DNA from: Curvibacter cyanobacteriorum | GTDB lineage: Bacteria > Pseudomonadota > Gammaproteobacteria > Burkholderiales > Burkholderiaceae_C | Reading direction: 5' to 3' | Length of the DNA: 64,000 nt | Assembly: GCF_028649475.1 (NCBI RefSeq) | Contig: NZ_JAQSIP010000004.1 | Span: 124,001-188,000 of the forward strand | In this document: positions 21,557 through 32,346 of the stretch, piece after piece | How the letters are laid out: each line of letters begins with the position of its first letter | How positions within the stretch are numbered: the first letter of the stretch is position 1 | The notes under the pieces: generated by a model | Told to the model about the DNA's origin: nothing | Database searches by the model: none | The model's input: only the letters and a program-made list of their open reading frames with translations | Program-made: the position numbers and the translations under genes

Positions 21557-22690
21557 ATGGCCCACCCGCCGCACGCGACCCCCACCTCAACGCCGACACC
21601 AAGACCGACATCGACATCGACATCGACCCCGTCCGGCCCCGCCACCCCCGCCGGGCCGTCCGCCGGGCCCGCGCGCTTGGCGTTGACCGTCTGCGTGTTT
21701 GAAGGCGGTTGGAACCTGCCGCTGTGGGCCGCCGAGCAGCAGGGCTTTTGGGCCGCGCAAGGCCTGGACGTCACCGTGCTGCCCACCCCAGGGTCGCAGG
21801 CCATGGTGCAGGGCTTTGTCGAAGGGGCTTTTCCGCTGCTGTTGCTCAGCGCCGACAACGTGGTGGCCTACCAGCAGAACCTGGCCGAGGTGCCCGTGCC
21901 GGGCGTGCCCGATGCGGTGATCTTCATGGGCGGCGACGATGGCTTGCTGAGCCTGGTGGCCGCACCCGGCGTGAGCGAGGTCGCGGCCTTGCGCGACCAG
22001 GTGGTGGCGGTGGACGCGCCCGAGACGGGCTTTGCCCTGGTGCTGTACGAGATGCTGGCGCAGGCCGGCCTGGCGCGCGAGGCGGTGCGCATCGAATCAC
22101 AGGGCAGCACCGAGCAACGCTTTCAGGCCCTGTTGGCCGGGCGTTGCCGCGCCACCTTGTTGCGTACCCCATATGAGTTGATGGCCGAGCAGCACGGCTG
22201 CCGGGTGCTGCAGCGCGGCCATGGGGTGTTGCCGCACTACCAGGGCACGGTCGGGGCCGTGCGCGAGGGCTGGCGCGCGTCGCACCCGCGCGAACTGGCC
22301 GCCTTTGTGCAGGCCTACCGGCAAGGCCTGGCCTGGTGCCTGGCCGACACCGCGGCCGCGGCGCAGCTCTTGTCATCGCATGTGCCGGGCCTGAGCCCGG
22401 GGCTGGCCCAGGCGGCTTGCGCGCTGTTGCTGGACCCCGACCGCGGCCTGCGGCGCGACCTGTCGGTGGACCCCGAAGGCCTGCGCACCGTGCAGGCCCT
22501 GCGCCAGCGCTACCTGCCCGCGGTGCAGGGGCGCGCTGCGGTGATGACCTGCGTCGACGCGGCGGCCGCTGGCGGTAAGGGTGCGGATGCGCTCACACCA
22601 GCAGTTCAACCGCCTGTGCCAATGGATGTGGGGTTTCGGCCGTTGGCGGCCGCGGAGGCGCCAGCCCGCCGGGATCACCCATTAGAGTGA
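21557..22690 (+). CDS. Orphan NMT1/THI5-like substrate-binding protein
   Basis: A 377-residue protein. After a Thr/Ser/Pro-rich N-terminus of about 40 residues comes an NMT1/THI5 (NrtA/SsuA-like) binding fold: [20 protein letters not shown], then [17 protein letters not shown]. No signal peptide, lipobox or Tat motif is visible, which is odd for this fold. No ABC permease or ATPase of the matching type is adjacent. ATG 21557 has GGAG 6 nt upstream; ATG 21545 is an alternative. It could be a cytoplasmic sensor or enzyme-like relative, or its true N-terminus may be misread. The ligand is unknown. Confidence 0.75.
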   Translation: MAHPPHATPTSTPTPRPTSTSTSTPSGPATPAGPSAGPARLALTVCVFEGGWNLPLWAAEQQGFWAAQGLDVTVLPTPGSQAMVQGFVEGAFPLLLLSADNVVAYQQNLAEVPVPGVPDAVIFMGGDDGLLSLVAAPGVSEVAALRDQVVAVDAPETGFALVLYEMLAQAGLAREAVRIESQGSTEQRFQALLAGRCRATLLRTPYELMAEQHGCRVLQRGHGVLPHYQGTVGAVREGWRASHPRELAAFVQAYRQGLAWCLADTAAAAQLLSSHVPGLSPGLAQAACALLLDPDRGLRRDLSVDPEGLRTVQALRQRYLPAVQGRAAVMTCVDAAAAGGKGADALTPAVQPPVPMDVGFRPLAAAEAPARRDHPLE

Positions 22691-22766
22691 AGCGCGGCTG
22701 GGGCACCACCGGGTGCCACCTCTCGGTCGCAAACGGTCTTGTGATGACACCTTTTTGGAGCTGGTG

Positions 22767-23297
22767 ATGGCGCAACGCGTTTTGTTTGCAGGTGCCCGGT
22801 TGGGGCTGGTGCAGGTGGCGCTGTGGGCGCTGTGGGCGGCCGGGCCGGCACAGGCTTTTGAGGGCCGCGAAGGCTGGCTGCGCGGCGCCAACGGCGCCGC
22901 GGCCCGCAGTGAGATGGTGGGCAAAGAAGGGGAGATCGCCAGACGCCGTGGCTTCGTGGGCGAGAACGCCGCAGGCCAGGCGGTTGGCGGCCGTGCAGAA
23001 TCCCTGCGCGGCCCCGATGGGGGGGCGGCAGGCCGCGTTGGCGGCTTCAGCGAAGGCCCCAACGGCAGCCTGAACCACGAGTCGGCCGCCGGCCTGCGCG
23101 GGGCCGATGGCACGATGCAAAGCCAGTCCAGCTTTGATCGCTCGGGCACCGGCCCCGCCACGGGCCAGCGCACCACCACCGCCACCGGGGTGGACGGCAA
23201 CTCTTACCAAGGCAACACCAGCTACACCCAAGGCCAAGGCATCAGCCACAGCGGCACCTGCCGCAACGCCGCGGGTGCCGTCATCGCTTGTCCTTGA
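22767..23297 (+). CDS. Gly-rich secreted protein with LRGxxG repeats, unknown function
   Basis: A 176-residue protein not recognised as any named family. A signal peptide (hydrophobic LVQVALWALWAAGPAQA, cleavage near 30) leads into a low-complexity Gly/Ala/Asn/Gln/Ser-rich body. LRGANG (38-43), LRGPDG (80-85) and LRGADG (110-115) recur, with EGPNG between. Two Cys near the C-terminus (TCRNAAGAVIACP) could form a disulfide. GGAG is 6 nt before the ATG at 22767; an upstream in-frame ATG (22713) would put the signal peptide inside the protein. It ends convergently with phnX. Confidence 0.65.
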   Translation: MAQRVLFAGARLGLVQVALWALWAAGPAQAFEGREGWLRGANGAAARSEMVGKEGEIARRRGFVGENAAGQAVGGRAESLRGPDGGAAGRVGGFSEGPNGSLNHESAAGLRGADGTMQSQSSFDRSGTGPATGQRTTTATGVDGNSYQGNTSYTQGQGISHSGTCRNAAGAVIACP

Positions 23298-23425
23298 GGC
23301 CTCTGCGGGGGCCTTGGGCCGCCCGCGCTGAACGCCGCAGGGGCTTGGGCCCTGCCCAGCGCAGCCCAGGCCGGGCCGGGCGCCCCCAGGGGGCGGCGTC
23401 GGTCCCGGCGAGCCCTGGTGGGCCT

Positions 23426-23470
23426 GTCACTGGAGCCCGTGACTGAGGTCCGGGACTCAGGTCCGGGACT
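23426..23470. repeat. Small inverted and tandem repeats downstream of phnX
   Basis: GTCAC (23426-23430) pairs with GTGAC (23439-23443). Directly after come two tandem 13-mers, GAGGTCCGGGACT and CAGGTCCGGGACT (23445-23470). They lie in the 195-bp convergent gap; no T-run is present. Confidence 0.5.
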
Positions 23471-23492
23471 TCGACCCGGGGAGGGCGTGGCC

Positions 23493-24326
23493 TCAGTCGG
23501 GGCGCTCGCCGCGGGCCAGGCGGGCCTCGATGTCCTCGATCACCGGCAGCAGGTCGGCCACGCTGTCGATCACCCAGTGGGCGCCGCCGGCCCGCAGTTC
23601 GGCCGTGGCGCGTTCGCGCAGGCGCTGTTGCTCGGGGGCGGGCAGGGCTTGCCACTGGGCCTCGCTCAGGCCCAGGGTGTTGCCGCTGATGGCCAGGCCC
23701 ACCACCCAGGCGCCGATGGCGCGGCCTTCTTGCAGGCCGGGCACGGTGTCGTCCACCTTGACCACGGCCGCGGGCGGCCAGACCTGCAGGTCCGACAGGG
23801 TGCGCACCATCATCAGCGGGCCGGGGCGGGCACTGACCAGATCGCCCGCACACACCAGGTTGTCGGGTGCATAGCCCTGGGCCGCGGCCAGCGCTTGCAC
23901 GACCTCCATGATGGGGCGGTTGTAGCCGGTGGTCGAGCCGATCTTCAGGCCGCGTGCGCGCAGTGCCTGCACCGTGGCCAGGGCGCCCGGGATCAGCTGC
24001 GCGTGCTCGCGCACGCTGGCCGCGTTCATCGGCGTGAAGACCTCGTACAGCGCGTCGCAGTCGGCCGCGCTGAAGGGGCGGCCGTGCACGCGTTGCCACT
24101 CGGCCGCGATGCGCGGGGCGCTGCCCAGGGCGTGGATGTGGTCCCATTTGGCCAGGCCCATGGGCACGCGGGCCTCGGCCACGTCGATGCGCACGCCGTA
24201 GCGCGCGAACAGTTGCACAAACGCGTCCATCGGGGCCAGGCTGCCGAAGTCGATCACGGTGCCGGCCCAGTCGAAGACGACGGCTTGCAAATGGGTCGGG
24301 TTGGGGGAGGGCGGAGCGGTGTTCAT
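23493..24326 (-). CDS. phnX: Phosphonoacetaldehyde hydrolase (phosphonatase)
   Basis: A 277-residue HAD-family enzyme that cleaves phosphonoacetaldehyde to acetaldehyde and phosphate. Nucleophile Asp19 in VVFDWAGTVIDFG, and the cap-domain Schiff-base Lys60 in PMGLAKWDHIHALG, are the family's defining residues; VKVDDTVPGLQEG supplies the metal-site Asp residues. The start at 24326 lies 28 bp after the stop of the preceding FAD-enzyme gene. It is the last gene of a five-gene AEP operon. Confidence 0.95.
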   Translation of the reverse strand: MNTAPPSPNPTHLQAVVFDWAGTVIDFGSLAPMDAFVQLFARYGVRIDVAEARVPMGLAKWDHIHALGSAPRIAAEWQRVHGRPFSAADCDALYEVFTPMNAASVREHAQLIPGALATVQALRARGLKIGSTTGYNRPIMEVVQALAAAQGYAPDNLVCAGDLVSARPGPLMMVRTLSDLQVWPPAAVVKVDDTVPGLQEGRAIGAWVVGLAISGNTLGLSEAQWQALPAPEQQRLRERATAELRAGGAHWVIDSVADLLPVIEDIEARLARGERPD

Positions 24327-24354
24327 GGAGGGGCTTTCATCCAATGGGGAGGGG

Positions 24355-25476
24355 TTACCAGGCGGCCATGACCTCTTCGGCCAGGCCAAAGGCCGTGCTG
24401 GCGCCGGTGCCGCCGGTGACGGTGACGAGGCGGGTGTGGGCATCGGGCGCCAGCACCAGGCAGGGTTCGGTGGCCGAGGCGGGGTAGGTGCCGACCCAGC
24501 GCTCGGTGACTTCGGCGCTGCCCAGCTGCAGCGCCGCGCGCAACTGGCCCAGGATCAGTTGGTCCACCGCCTCCAGCGCAAAGGGCGGCACGGCGGGCCC
24601 GTAGTGGTGCGAGTCGCCGACCACCAGCGAGCCGTCGGCGCTTTGCACCGCGATCAGGTGGATGCCGTGTTGCAGGCAGTCGGCGGCCTCGTGCTGCAGC
24701 TGGACGCGCAGCGCGGTGGCCTCTGGCAGCTCGGCATAACCCTCGTAGCGCACCAGGCTCAGGTCGCCCATCACCGAGCCCTGCAGGCGAAAGCCCGGTT
24801 GCGGCCGCACGCGCAGCATCTGCAACTGGCACAGGCGCAGCTGGTGTGGCGTCCACAGCGGGGCGAACAGGCCATGGATCTCGGCGTTGGTGCAAACCAC
24901 CACGCGCTCGGCGTGGTAGCGGGCGCGGGCGGTTTCGACCACCGGCGTTTGCACCGACTGCACGGTCTCGCCGAAGTGGAACTGCACGCCCCAGTGCTCG
25001 GCCAGCCAGCGCGTGAGCTGGGGGATGGCCTGGCGCGACTCCACGCGCAGTTCGTGCGGGCTGTACAGCACCGACTGCAGGCCCTCGGTGCGCAGCGCCG
25101 GGTGGCGTTGCGCCGCCTCGGCGGGGCTCAGCAGTTCGCAGCCTTCGCCCATCTCGGTGCGCACAAAGGCCTCCAGCACCGCGTGCGCGGCCGGGCGTTC
25201 AGCGCGCAGCCACAGGCCCTGGTGCAGCACCTCGATGCCGGCTTGCGGGGCCACCTCGGCCCAGACATCGCGCGAGCGCCGTGCGCGGGCCCAGCTGGCC
25301 CCGGCCTTCTGGCCCGTGACGGTGACAAAGCCAAAGTTGCGGATCGACGCGCCGAGGCACATCGCATCGCGCTCCACCACCACCACGCGCAGGCCGCGCC
25401 GCGCGGCCTGGTAGGCGTGGGCCAGGCCGACGATGCCGGCGCCCACCACAAGAAGATCACAAGAAGTCGAGGTCAT
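24355..25476 (-). CDS. FAD-dependent amine oxidoreductase of phosphonate clusters (TIGR03364-like)
   Basis: A 373-residue DAO-fold flavoenzyme with an N-terminal FAD motif LLVVGAGIVGLAHAY and a C-terminal VTGGTGASTAFGLAEEV. Relatives recur in AEP degradation operons, and members are reported to oxidise AEP derivatives such as N-methyl-AEP. No PhnW transaminase is in the window, so this enzyme probably supplies phosphonoacetaldehyde to PhnX (inference from context). Exact substrate (AEP, N-methyl-AEP or hydroxylated AEP) cannot be told. The 193 bp between it and the permease gene contain a T8 run on the coding strand but no clear terminator stem. Confidence 0.85.
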   Translation of the reverse strand: MTSTSCDLLVVGAGIVGLAHAYQAARRGLRVVVVERDAMCLGASIRNFGFVTVTGQKAGASWARARRSRDVWAEVAPQAGIEVLHQGLWLRAERPAAHAVLEAFVRTEMGEGCELLSPAEAAQRHPALRTEGLQSVLYSPHELRVESRQAIPQLTRWLAEHWGVQFHFGETVQSVQTPVVETARARYHAERVVVCTNAEIHGLFAPLWTPHQLRLCQLQMLRVRPQPGFRLQGSVMGDLSLVRYEGYAELPEATALRVQLQHEAADCLQHGIHLIAVQSADGSLVVGDSHHYGPAVPPFALEAVDQLILGQLRAALQLGSAEVTERWVGTYPASATEPCLVLAPDAHTRLVTVTGGTGASTAFGLAEEVMAAW

Positions 25477-25669
25477 AAGAGAGGTCAGAGAGCTTGGTCA
25501 GGACAGCAAAAAAAACAGACATCAGGGCCGGGCCGGTCGACCGGGGTCGGCGGCGTCTGCGGCCAGTGCAGGGGCCATGCGGCGGCCCATGCCGCGGCCC
25601 AGGCGGCTCCCCACGGAGCGGCGCCAGGGCCGTCGAGCGGCGGGGTGGTGAGGGGCGCTGGGCGGGGGC

Positions 25670-27549
25670 TCAGCGTCGGCGCCAGCGCTGGGTGCGCGCG
25701 ACCAGCCAGCGCTCCAGCGCGCCCAGCAGGGCGCGCCCGAGGGCGGCGCTGGCGAAGATCAGGGTGGCCATGGCGGCGGCTGGGGCGATGTCGCCGGCGT
25801 CGTCCATGGCCAGCACGGCCAGCGAGGCCAGCGTGGTTTCGGGCGAGTAGATGAACACCACGGCCGACACGGTGGTCATGGCACTGACGAAAAAGTAGCC
25901 CGCCACCTGCAGCAGCGTCGGCAGGCACACCGGCAGGTGCACCTGCCACAGCGTGCGCCAGAACGGCACGCCCAGCGAGGCGGCCACTTGCTCGTACTCG
26001 GCGTCGAGCTGGCGCAGCGCCGTCAACTGCGTGATGTGGGCCACCGAATAGCAGTGCGCCACGGTGCACAGCGTCATCAGCGTCAGGCTGCCGTACAGGC
26101 CCTGCAAGGGGTTCCAGCCCGCATTGAAGAACAGGATGTAGCCCAGGCCCAAGGCCAGGCCCGGCACCGCCATCGGCACCGAGGCGATGGCGTTGAGCCA
26201 GAGCCGCGCAGCGGCGAACTGGCGCGGCTTCTCGACCAGGTAGGCGCTGACAAAGGTGCACAGGCTGCCCAGCACCGCGGTGCCGATGGCCATCACCAGG
26301 GAGTGGCCGTAGCTGGCCCAACCGCCGCCGTCCACCAGGTCAAAGTCGTAGTTCTTGAAGCTGGGCGTCAGGTTGTAAGGCCAGAACGTGGCCAGCGAGG
26401 CGAACACCGCCACCGCCAGCACGCCCAGCAGGGCCAGGGCGATCAGGGCGCAGTAGGCAAACAGCGCGCGGTCCAGCACCGGGCTGGGCTGCGGTTGAAA
26501 GGGCACGGCCCGCACGCCCAGGTTGGCGCTCTGGCGTGCGCGCAGGTGCTGCTCGGCGACAAAAGCCAGCACCGCGGGCAGCAGCAGGATCAGCGCCACC
26601 ACCGCGCCCATGGGCAGGTTCTGCTGGCCGATCACCTGCTTGTAGATGTCGGTGGCCAGCACCTGGGTGTTGCCCCCGATCACCTTGGGCACGCCAAAGT
26701 CGGTGATCACCAGCACGAACACCACGGTCCACGAGATCATCAGCCCGTAGCGGCTGGCCGGCAGGGTGACGCGCCAGAACACGCGCCAGCGGCTGGCGCC
26801 CAAGGTGGTGGCGGCCTCGACCAGGCGGCCGTCGCTGGTGGCCAGCGCGGTGCTGAGGATCAGCAGCGCGTGCGGAAACGTCCACAGCACCGAGCCGGTG
26901 ACGATGCCAAACGGACCGTAGGCGTTGCCGCCCAGCAGCAGGTCTTTCAGCAGGCCCTGGTGACCGAACAGGTAAATCAGGCTGATGGCCATCAGCAGCG
27001 ACGGCGCCAGCAGCGGGATCAGGGCCACGGCCCGGAACAGGCGCGCGCCGCGCAGGCAGCTGTGCGTCAGCGCGTAGGCATAGCCATAGGCCAGCGCCAC
27101 GCACACCGTGGCACTGAGGGCCGACAGCCACAGGCTGTTGCCCAGCGAGTTCAGCACATTGGGACTGCGCGCGTAGGCCGTGAAATGCGCCAAGCCGACG
27201 AAGTCGCCCGCGCTGTCCCACAGGCTCATGCCCAGCAGGGCCAGCACCGGCAGCGCGATGAACACGGCCAACCCCGCGAGGGCCAGGCCCAGCAGGGCGG
27301 CCAGCCAGGGGCGCTCGGCGGGCGCCTGGCGCCGTGGCGAGGCGGCCACAGGCGCTGGCGACGCGGCCGCGGCGAGCGGGGTCACCGACGGGCTGGCTGA
27401 AATGTGGCCTGAAATGTGGTCTGAAAGGGGGGCCGTCCCCGGGGTCGCCCCCGGCATGGCGGCCAGTGCCGCCGCCCGGGTGGGACCCCCGGCCGGGGCC
27501 AAGGGGGCGAGCGGCACCGCAGGGGCGGGGCTTGGGTTCAGGGGCCAGT

Positions 27550-27553
<4 letters not shown>
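25670..27553 (-). CDS. phnU: Fused permease of the 2-aminoethylphosphonate ABC transporter
   Basis: A 627-residue inner-membrane protein with two tandem binding-protein-dependent transport domains, as in FbpB-like fused permeases; each half has about six hydrophobic segments and an EAA-type loop (VEAATTLGASRWRVFWRVTL; EQVAASLGVPFWRTLWQVHL). The first 85 residues are an unusual Ala/Pro-rich extension that includes a DHISGHIS repeat, encoded by a short direct repeat near 27400. The start at 27553 overlaps the ATPase gene's stop by 4 bp, which supports the long N-terminus. Family corresponds to the PhnU2-type AEP permease. Confidence 0.88.
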
Positions 27554-28635
<1,082 letters not shown>

Positions 28636-28677
28636 GCCGGGGCTCGGGTTCTCGGGGGGCTGCGCAGGGGCAGGGGC

Positions 28678-29718
28678 TTACTTCTTTTCGGCCTTGGCTT
28701 CGTAGCGGCGGGCCCACTCGGTCAGGATGCGGTCGCGCTGGGCGGCGGCCCAGACAAAGTCGTTCTTGACCAGCATCTTTTCGAGGTCGGAGGGCACGAA
28801 CTCCAGGCGCTCCTGCACCTGGGGCAGGGCCAGCACGGCGAAGTTGGCGGCGTACAGCTCGTTGGCCTTCTTGGTGACGGACCAGTCGGCCAGGGCGCGT
28901 GCGGCGTCCTGCTTCTTGCTGGTCTTCATGACCGCGGTGGCTTCGACTTCCCAGCCCAGGCCTTCCTTGGGGAAGATGATGTCGATCGGGGCGCCGTCCT
29001 TCTTGGTCTTGTTGGCGCGGTACTCAAAGCTCAGGCCCACCGGAAACTCACCGGCACCCGCCTGACGGCAGGGCTTGGAGCCGCTGTGGGTGTAGACGCC
29101 CATGTTCTGGTGCAGCGCGTCCATGTAGGCCCAGCCTTTTTCTTCGCCCATCATTTGCAGCCAGGCCGAGACCATCAGGAAGCCGGTGCCGCTGGAGGCG
29201 GGGTGCGGCATGGTCAGCGTGCCTTTGTACTCGGGGCGGGTCAGGTCGGCCCAGCCGGTCGGGGTGGGCAGCTTGCGCTTGGCGGCCTCGACGGTGTTGA
29301 AGCACAGGGCCGAAGACCACAGGTCCATGCCGACCCAGGTCGGGGTGGCGCGCGGGTCGCGCATGCTGGCGCGCACGGCCTCGAGGCCCTTGGGCGCATA
29401 GGGCTGGAGCATGTTTTCCTTGTCCAGCAGCATCAGCGAGGTGGCGGCCAGGCCCCACACCGCGTCGGCCTGCGGGTTGGCTTTCTCGGCCAGCAGGCGG
29501 GCCGTGATGATGCCCGTGCTGTCGCGCACAAATTTCAGTTCGATCTCCGGGTGGTCCTGCTCGAAGGCCGACTTGTAGGCCTTGATCTGGTCGGCTTCCA
29601 GGGCGGTGTAGACCAGCAGTTCGGTTTTCGCCAGGGCGGCCGAGGCGGCCAGGGCCGAGGCCAGCACGGTGGTGGCCAGGCCGAGGCGGCGGGCCCATTG
29701 GAGCAAGGTGGTGCGCAT
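28678..29718 (-). CDS. phnS: 2-Aminoethylphosphonate-binding periplasmic protein
   Basis: A 346-residue class of iron(III)/AEP-type binding protein. Signal peptide residues 1-30 (RRLGLATTVLASALAASAALA) are followed by the mature start KTELLVYTALEADQIKAY, and motifs SGTGFLMVSAWLQMMGEEKG and PVGLSFEYRANK fit the PhnS2-type AEP receptor. ATG 29718 is chosen because it places the signal peptide at the N-terminus. First gene of the AEP operon, divergent from the LysR regulator. Confidence 0.88.
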   Translation of the reverse strand: MRTTLLQWARRLGLATTVLASALAASAALAKTELLVYTALEADQIKAYKSAFEQDHPEIELKFVRDSTGIITARLLAEKANPQADAVWGLAATSLMLLDKENMLQPYAPKGLEAVRASMRDPRATPTWVGMDLWSSALCFNTVEAAKRKLPTPTGWADLTRPEYKGTLTMPHPASSGTGFLMVSAWLQMMGEEKGWAYMDALHQNMGVYTHSGSKPCRQAGAGEFPVGLSFEYRANKTKKDGAPIDIIFPKEGLGWEVEATAVMKTSKKQDAARALADWSVTKKANELYAANFAVLALPQVQERLEFVPSDLEKMLVKNDFVWAAAQRDRILTEWARRYEAKAEKK

Positions 29719-29802
29719 GTGAAGGTCGTTTGGTTGGGTTGACTGAGGGGGGGAGCCGGTCTGGGCCGGGGCTCGGACCTGGGGAGGGACTGTAGGCAGC
29801 GC

Positions 29803-29824
29803 GTGTGAAATGCCCGTGTCACAC
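29803..29824. promoter_or_regulatory. Candidate LysR operator in the phnS-lysR gap
   Basis: GTGTGA-N10-TCACAC is a perfect 6-bp inverted repeat in the 260-bp divergent gap, 79 bp from phnS and 154 bp from the regulator start. It is the most symmetric element there. The rest of the gap holds no gene. Confidence 0.45.
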
Positions 29825-29978
29825 AACGGCAATTTTTTGAAGGCCCCATAGGCAGATTTGCGTGCCGCGACCCCCGGGCTGGCAGGGCGGGTTTCTGCCA
29901 TGATTTCGGGGTCGGCTTGGCGCTGGGGCGCCCTGTTCGCCCCCTGTCCACGGCCCTTTTTTTACCCGGGTTCCTGCC

Positions 29979-30851
29979 ATGTTTGTCACCCAGCTCAAAT
30001 CGTTCTTCACCGTGGCCCGGCTGGGCAGCGTGACCCAGGCAGCCAAGCAACTGGGCCTGAGCCAGCCCACCGTCACGACCCAGATCAAGGCGCTTGAGGC
30101 GCATTACGGCGTGGCCTTGTTCCGCCGCCAGGGCGGGCGCCTGTCGCTCAGTGACGAGGGGGCCCAGTTGCTGCCCCAGGTGGACCGGCTGTTGCAGCAG
30201 GAGATCCAGGTCGAGTTCGCCCTGCGCGAGTCGGGCGAGCTGCCGCGCGGCCACTTGCGCCTGGGCGCCACGGCGCCGTATTACGTGCTGGACATCGTGC
30301 AGCGGGTGCGCGCCCGCCACCCCCAGGTCAGTGTCAGCCTGGGCGCGGGCAACTCGCGTCAGATGGTCGATGCGCTGCTGGCTTACCAGGTGGACCTGGC
30401 CACCTCATCGCACCTGGAGACCGACCCGCGCCTGCACCGGGTCATGCTCGGGGCCGACCCGCTGGTGCTGTTGCTGCACCGCGAGCACCCGCTGGCCCTG
30501 CGCCCCGCGCTGCACCTGGCCGACCTGGCGGGGTGTGACCTGATCCTGCGCGAGCGTGGCTCGACCACCCGGCAGATCACCGAGGATGCGCTGGCGCGCG
30601 CCCGTGTGCAGCCGCGCAGCGTGATGGACATCGCGAGCCGGGAGGCCATCCGCGAAGCGGTGATCCGGCGCATGGGCGTGAGCGTGTTCGCGCGCCACGA
30701 GGTCAGCAGCCACCCCGACCTGGTGAGTCGCCCGCTGGCGGACGAGCTGCCGTCCCTGGTGGAGTACCTGTATTGCCTGCAGGAGCGCCGCGAGTCGCGC
30801 CTGATCGCGGCCTTCCTGGCCGAGTGCCGCCCCGCCGCGGCCGGCGGCTGA
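29979..30851 (+). CDS. LysR-family regulator of the AEP operon
   Basis: A 290-residue LysR protein: N-terminal helix-turn-helix (GSVTQAAKQLGLSQPTVTTQ) and a C-terminal effector domain. Divergent position beside phnS points to control of AEP uptake and breakdown, with AEP or a breakdown product as the likely inducer (inference). It converges on the carbonic anhydrase gene with a 37-bp gap. Confidence 0.9.
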   Translation: MFVTQLKSFFTVARLGSVTQAAKQLGLSQPTVTTQIKALEAHYGVALFRRQGGRLSLSDEGAQLLPQVDRLLQQEIQVEFALRESGELPRGHLRLGATAPYYVLDIVQRVRARHPQVSVSLGAGNSRQMVDALLAYQVDLATSSHLETDPRLHRVMLGADPLVLLLHREHPLALRPALHLADLAGCDLILRERGSTTRQITEDALARARVQPRSVMDIASREAIREAVIRRMGVSVFARHEVSSHPDLVSRPLADELPSLVEYLYCLQERRESRLIAAFLAECRPAAAGG

Positions 30852-30888
30852 GCCGGGGCGGCCGAAGGGCCCTGGGCTGGTGGCCGGT

Positions 30889-32073
30889 TTAAGGCACTTC
30901 CCGCACCACGCGGCCGTTCAGCGGCTGGGTCGGGCGGGCGTTGTTGGGGAACAGTTTGGCGAACAGGCGCAGTTGCTCGGTGCTCAGGGTCATGGGGGTT
31001 TTGAGCACCATCCACAGCACGCCCTCGGTGCAGGGCGGCGTGGTCAGCGAGCCCAGGAACTGGTAGTAGCGCGTGTCCTGCGGCAGCAACTCGCTGAGGT
31101 TGATGCTGCCCGGGGGCACCTGCACCCGGTCCTGGGTGTCCAGCGGCATGTAGGTCCAGACCTTGTTGATCAGCGGGCTGGGCGGGCCCGGGTCCATCAG
31201 CACCGCCACCACGGCGAGCTGGTTCTGGTCGTTGCGGTGCACCAGGTGGGCCACCATCGAGAAGCCCTTGTAGTTGACCTTCTCTTCGGCCGGGTGGTGG
31301 AAGTGGAACTGGATCAGTTTGTAGGTGGAGCCGCGCACGGTCAGGGTGTTGGGCGAGGCCGGGTCCAGGTCCACCTGCAGGGTGTGGCCGTTGTTGACCA
31401 CCGAGCCGCCGCTGGGCATGTAGCGCACCTGCAGGGGTTCGGCCGGGCCGACCAGGGTGTCCGAGTCCAGGATGTGGATGGGCGACTGGCGGCGGCCCAG
31501 GCTGCAGGTGCTGAACTCGGGCTGCATCTTGCCCCAGGCGGCGGGGCCGTTGACGCCTTCGTACTCCCAGTGGGCACTGCCATGGTGGCCGTGGGTGTCT
31601 TCTTTTTCCTCGTGGCCTTCGGCCTTCTCGCCGTTGGCCATTGCCATGGCCTTGGCGCGCAGGGCTTCACGGCTGTTGGGTTCACGGTGCGCGGCCTCGG
31701 TGCTGGCCGCGCGGCGTGAGTCCACCGGGTTGGCCAAGGCGCCCGAGGGCTTGGTCACGGCCTTGGGCATGCGCACTTCGATGACGGTGGCGCCTTCGCC
31801 CTTGGCGCCCTTGCCCGCCTGGTTGTTGCGGTCCACCCCCTCCCGGATGCGGCTGGCCAGGTCGTTGGCGGCGGCTTTGTCGGCGCCCGCGGCGGGGGCG
31901 GCCTTGGGCGCGGGCTTGGCGCTGTGGTCGCTGCCATGGGCATCGGCGGCGTGGCCGGTGGCGGACAGCAGGCCCAGGCTACAGCCCAGGATCACCAGTG
32001 CGCGAGACAGGGGTGACCGTTGGGGCAGGCCCGGTTGTGGGCCAGGTGAGGCGCTTGCTTGGTTATGGTTCAT
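30889..32073 (-). CDS. Periplasmic alpha-carbonic anhydrase with long N-terminal extension
   Basis: A 394-residue protein. Signal peptide (about 1-43), then about 120 residues of Ala/Lys/His-rich low complexity, then an alpha-CA domain from [14 protein letters not shown] (about 168) onward. Zinc ligands are His257, His259 (QFHFHH) and His276 (MVAHLVH); [13 protein letters not shown] is the family motif. It interconverts CO2 and bicarbonate outside the cytoplasm. The long open frame upstream to 33366 is antisense to ruvB and discarded. Extension is far longer than the usual 220-250-residue enzyme. Confidence 0.9.
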   Translation of the reverse strand: MNHNQASASPGPQPGLPQRSPLSRALVILGCSLGLLSATGHAADAHGSDHSAKPAPKAAPAAGADKAAANDLASRIREGVDRNNQAGKGAKGEGATVIEVRMPKAVTKPSGALANPVDSRRAASTEAAHREPNSREALRAKAMAMANGEKAEGHEEKEDTHGHHGSAHWEYEGVNGPAAWGKMQPEFSTCSLGRRQSPIHILDSDTLVGPAEPLQVRYMPSGGSVVNNGHTLQVDLDPASPNTLTVRGSTYKLIQFHFHHPAEEKVNYKGFSMVAHLVHRNDQNQLAVVAVLMDPGPPSPLINKVWTYMPLDTQDRVQVPPGSINLSELLPQDTRYYQFLGSLTTPPCTEGVLWMVLKTPMTLSTEQLRLFAKLFPNNARPTQPLNGRVVREVP

Positions 32074-32223
32074 GTTGGGCCAGCACAGGGGCGGGGCCGC
32101 AGGGCCACGCTGAGACAAAAAGTGATCCGCTATGACGGGATTATCGGCAGCCGCGCGCCACACTTGAGCCCCTGGCACCAACGGCTCGGCTGGTGCGCGC
32201 CCCAGGCTGGGCTGGGGCAGCGC

Positions 32224-32229
32224 TATAGT
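32224..32229 (+). promoter_or_regulatory. Candidate -10 of ruvB
   Basis: TATAGT in the 273-bp gap between the divergent carbonic anhydrase gene and ruvB, 118 bp before the ruvB start. No good -35. The gap holds no gene. Confidence 0.3.
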
Positions 32230-32346
32230 CGGGTTTGCCGCCGCGGCCCCGCGCTTTGTCAGGGCCGTGGCGGCGGGAACCTGCCCCTCCGAGGGCCCCT
32301 GACCCGACCCGCTTTTCCCCTTACGGCCCCCTGCCTGCCTGCTGCT

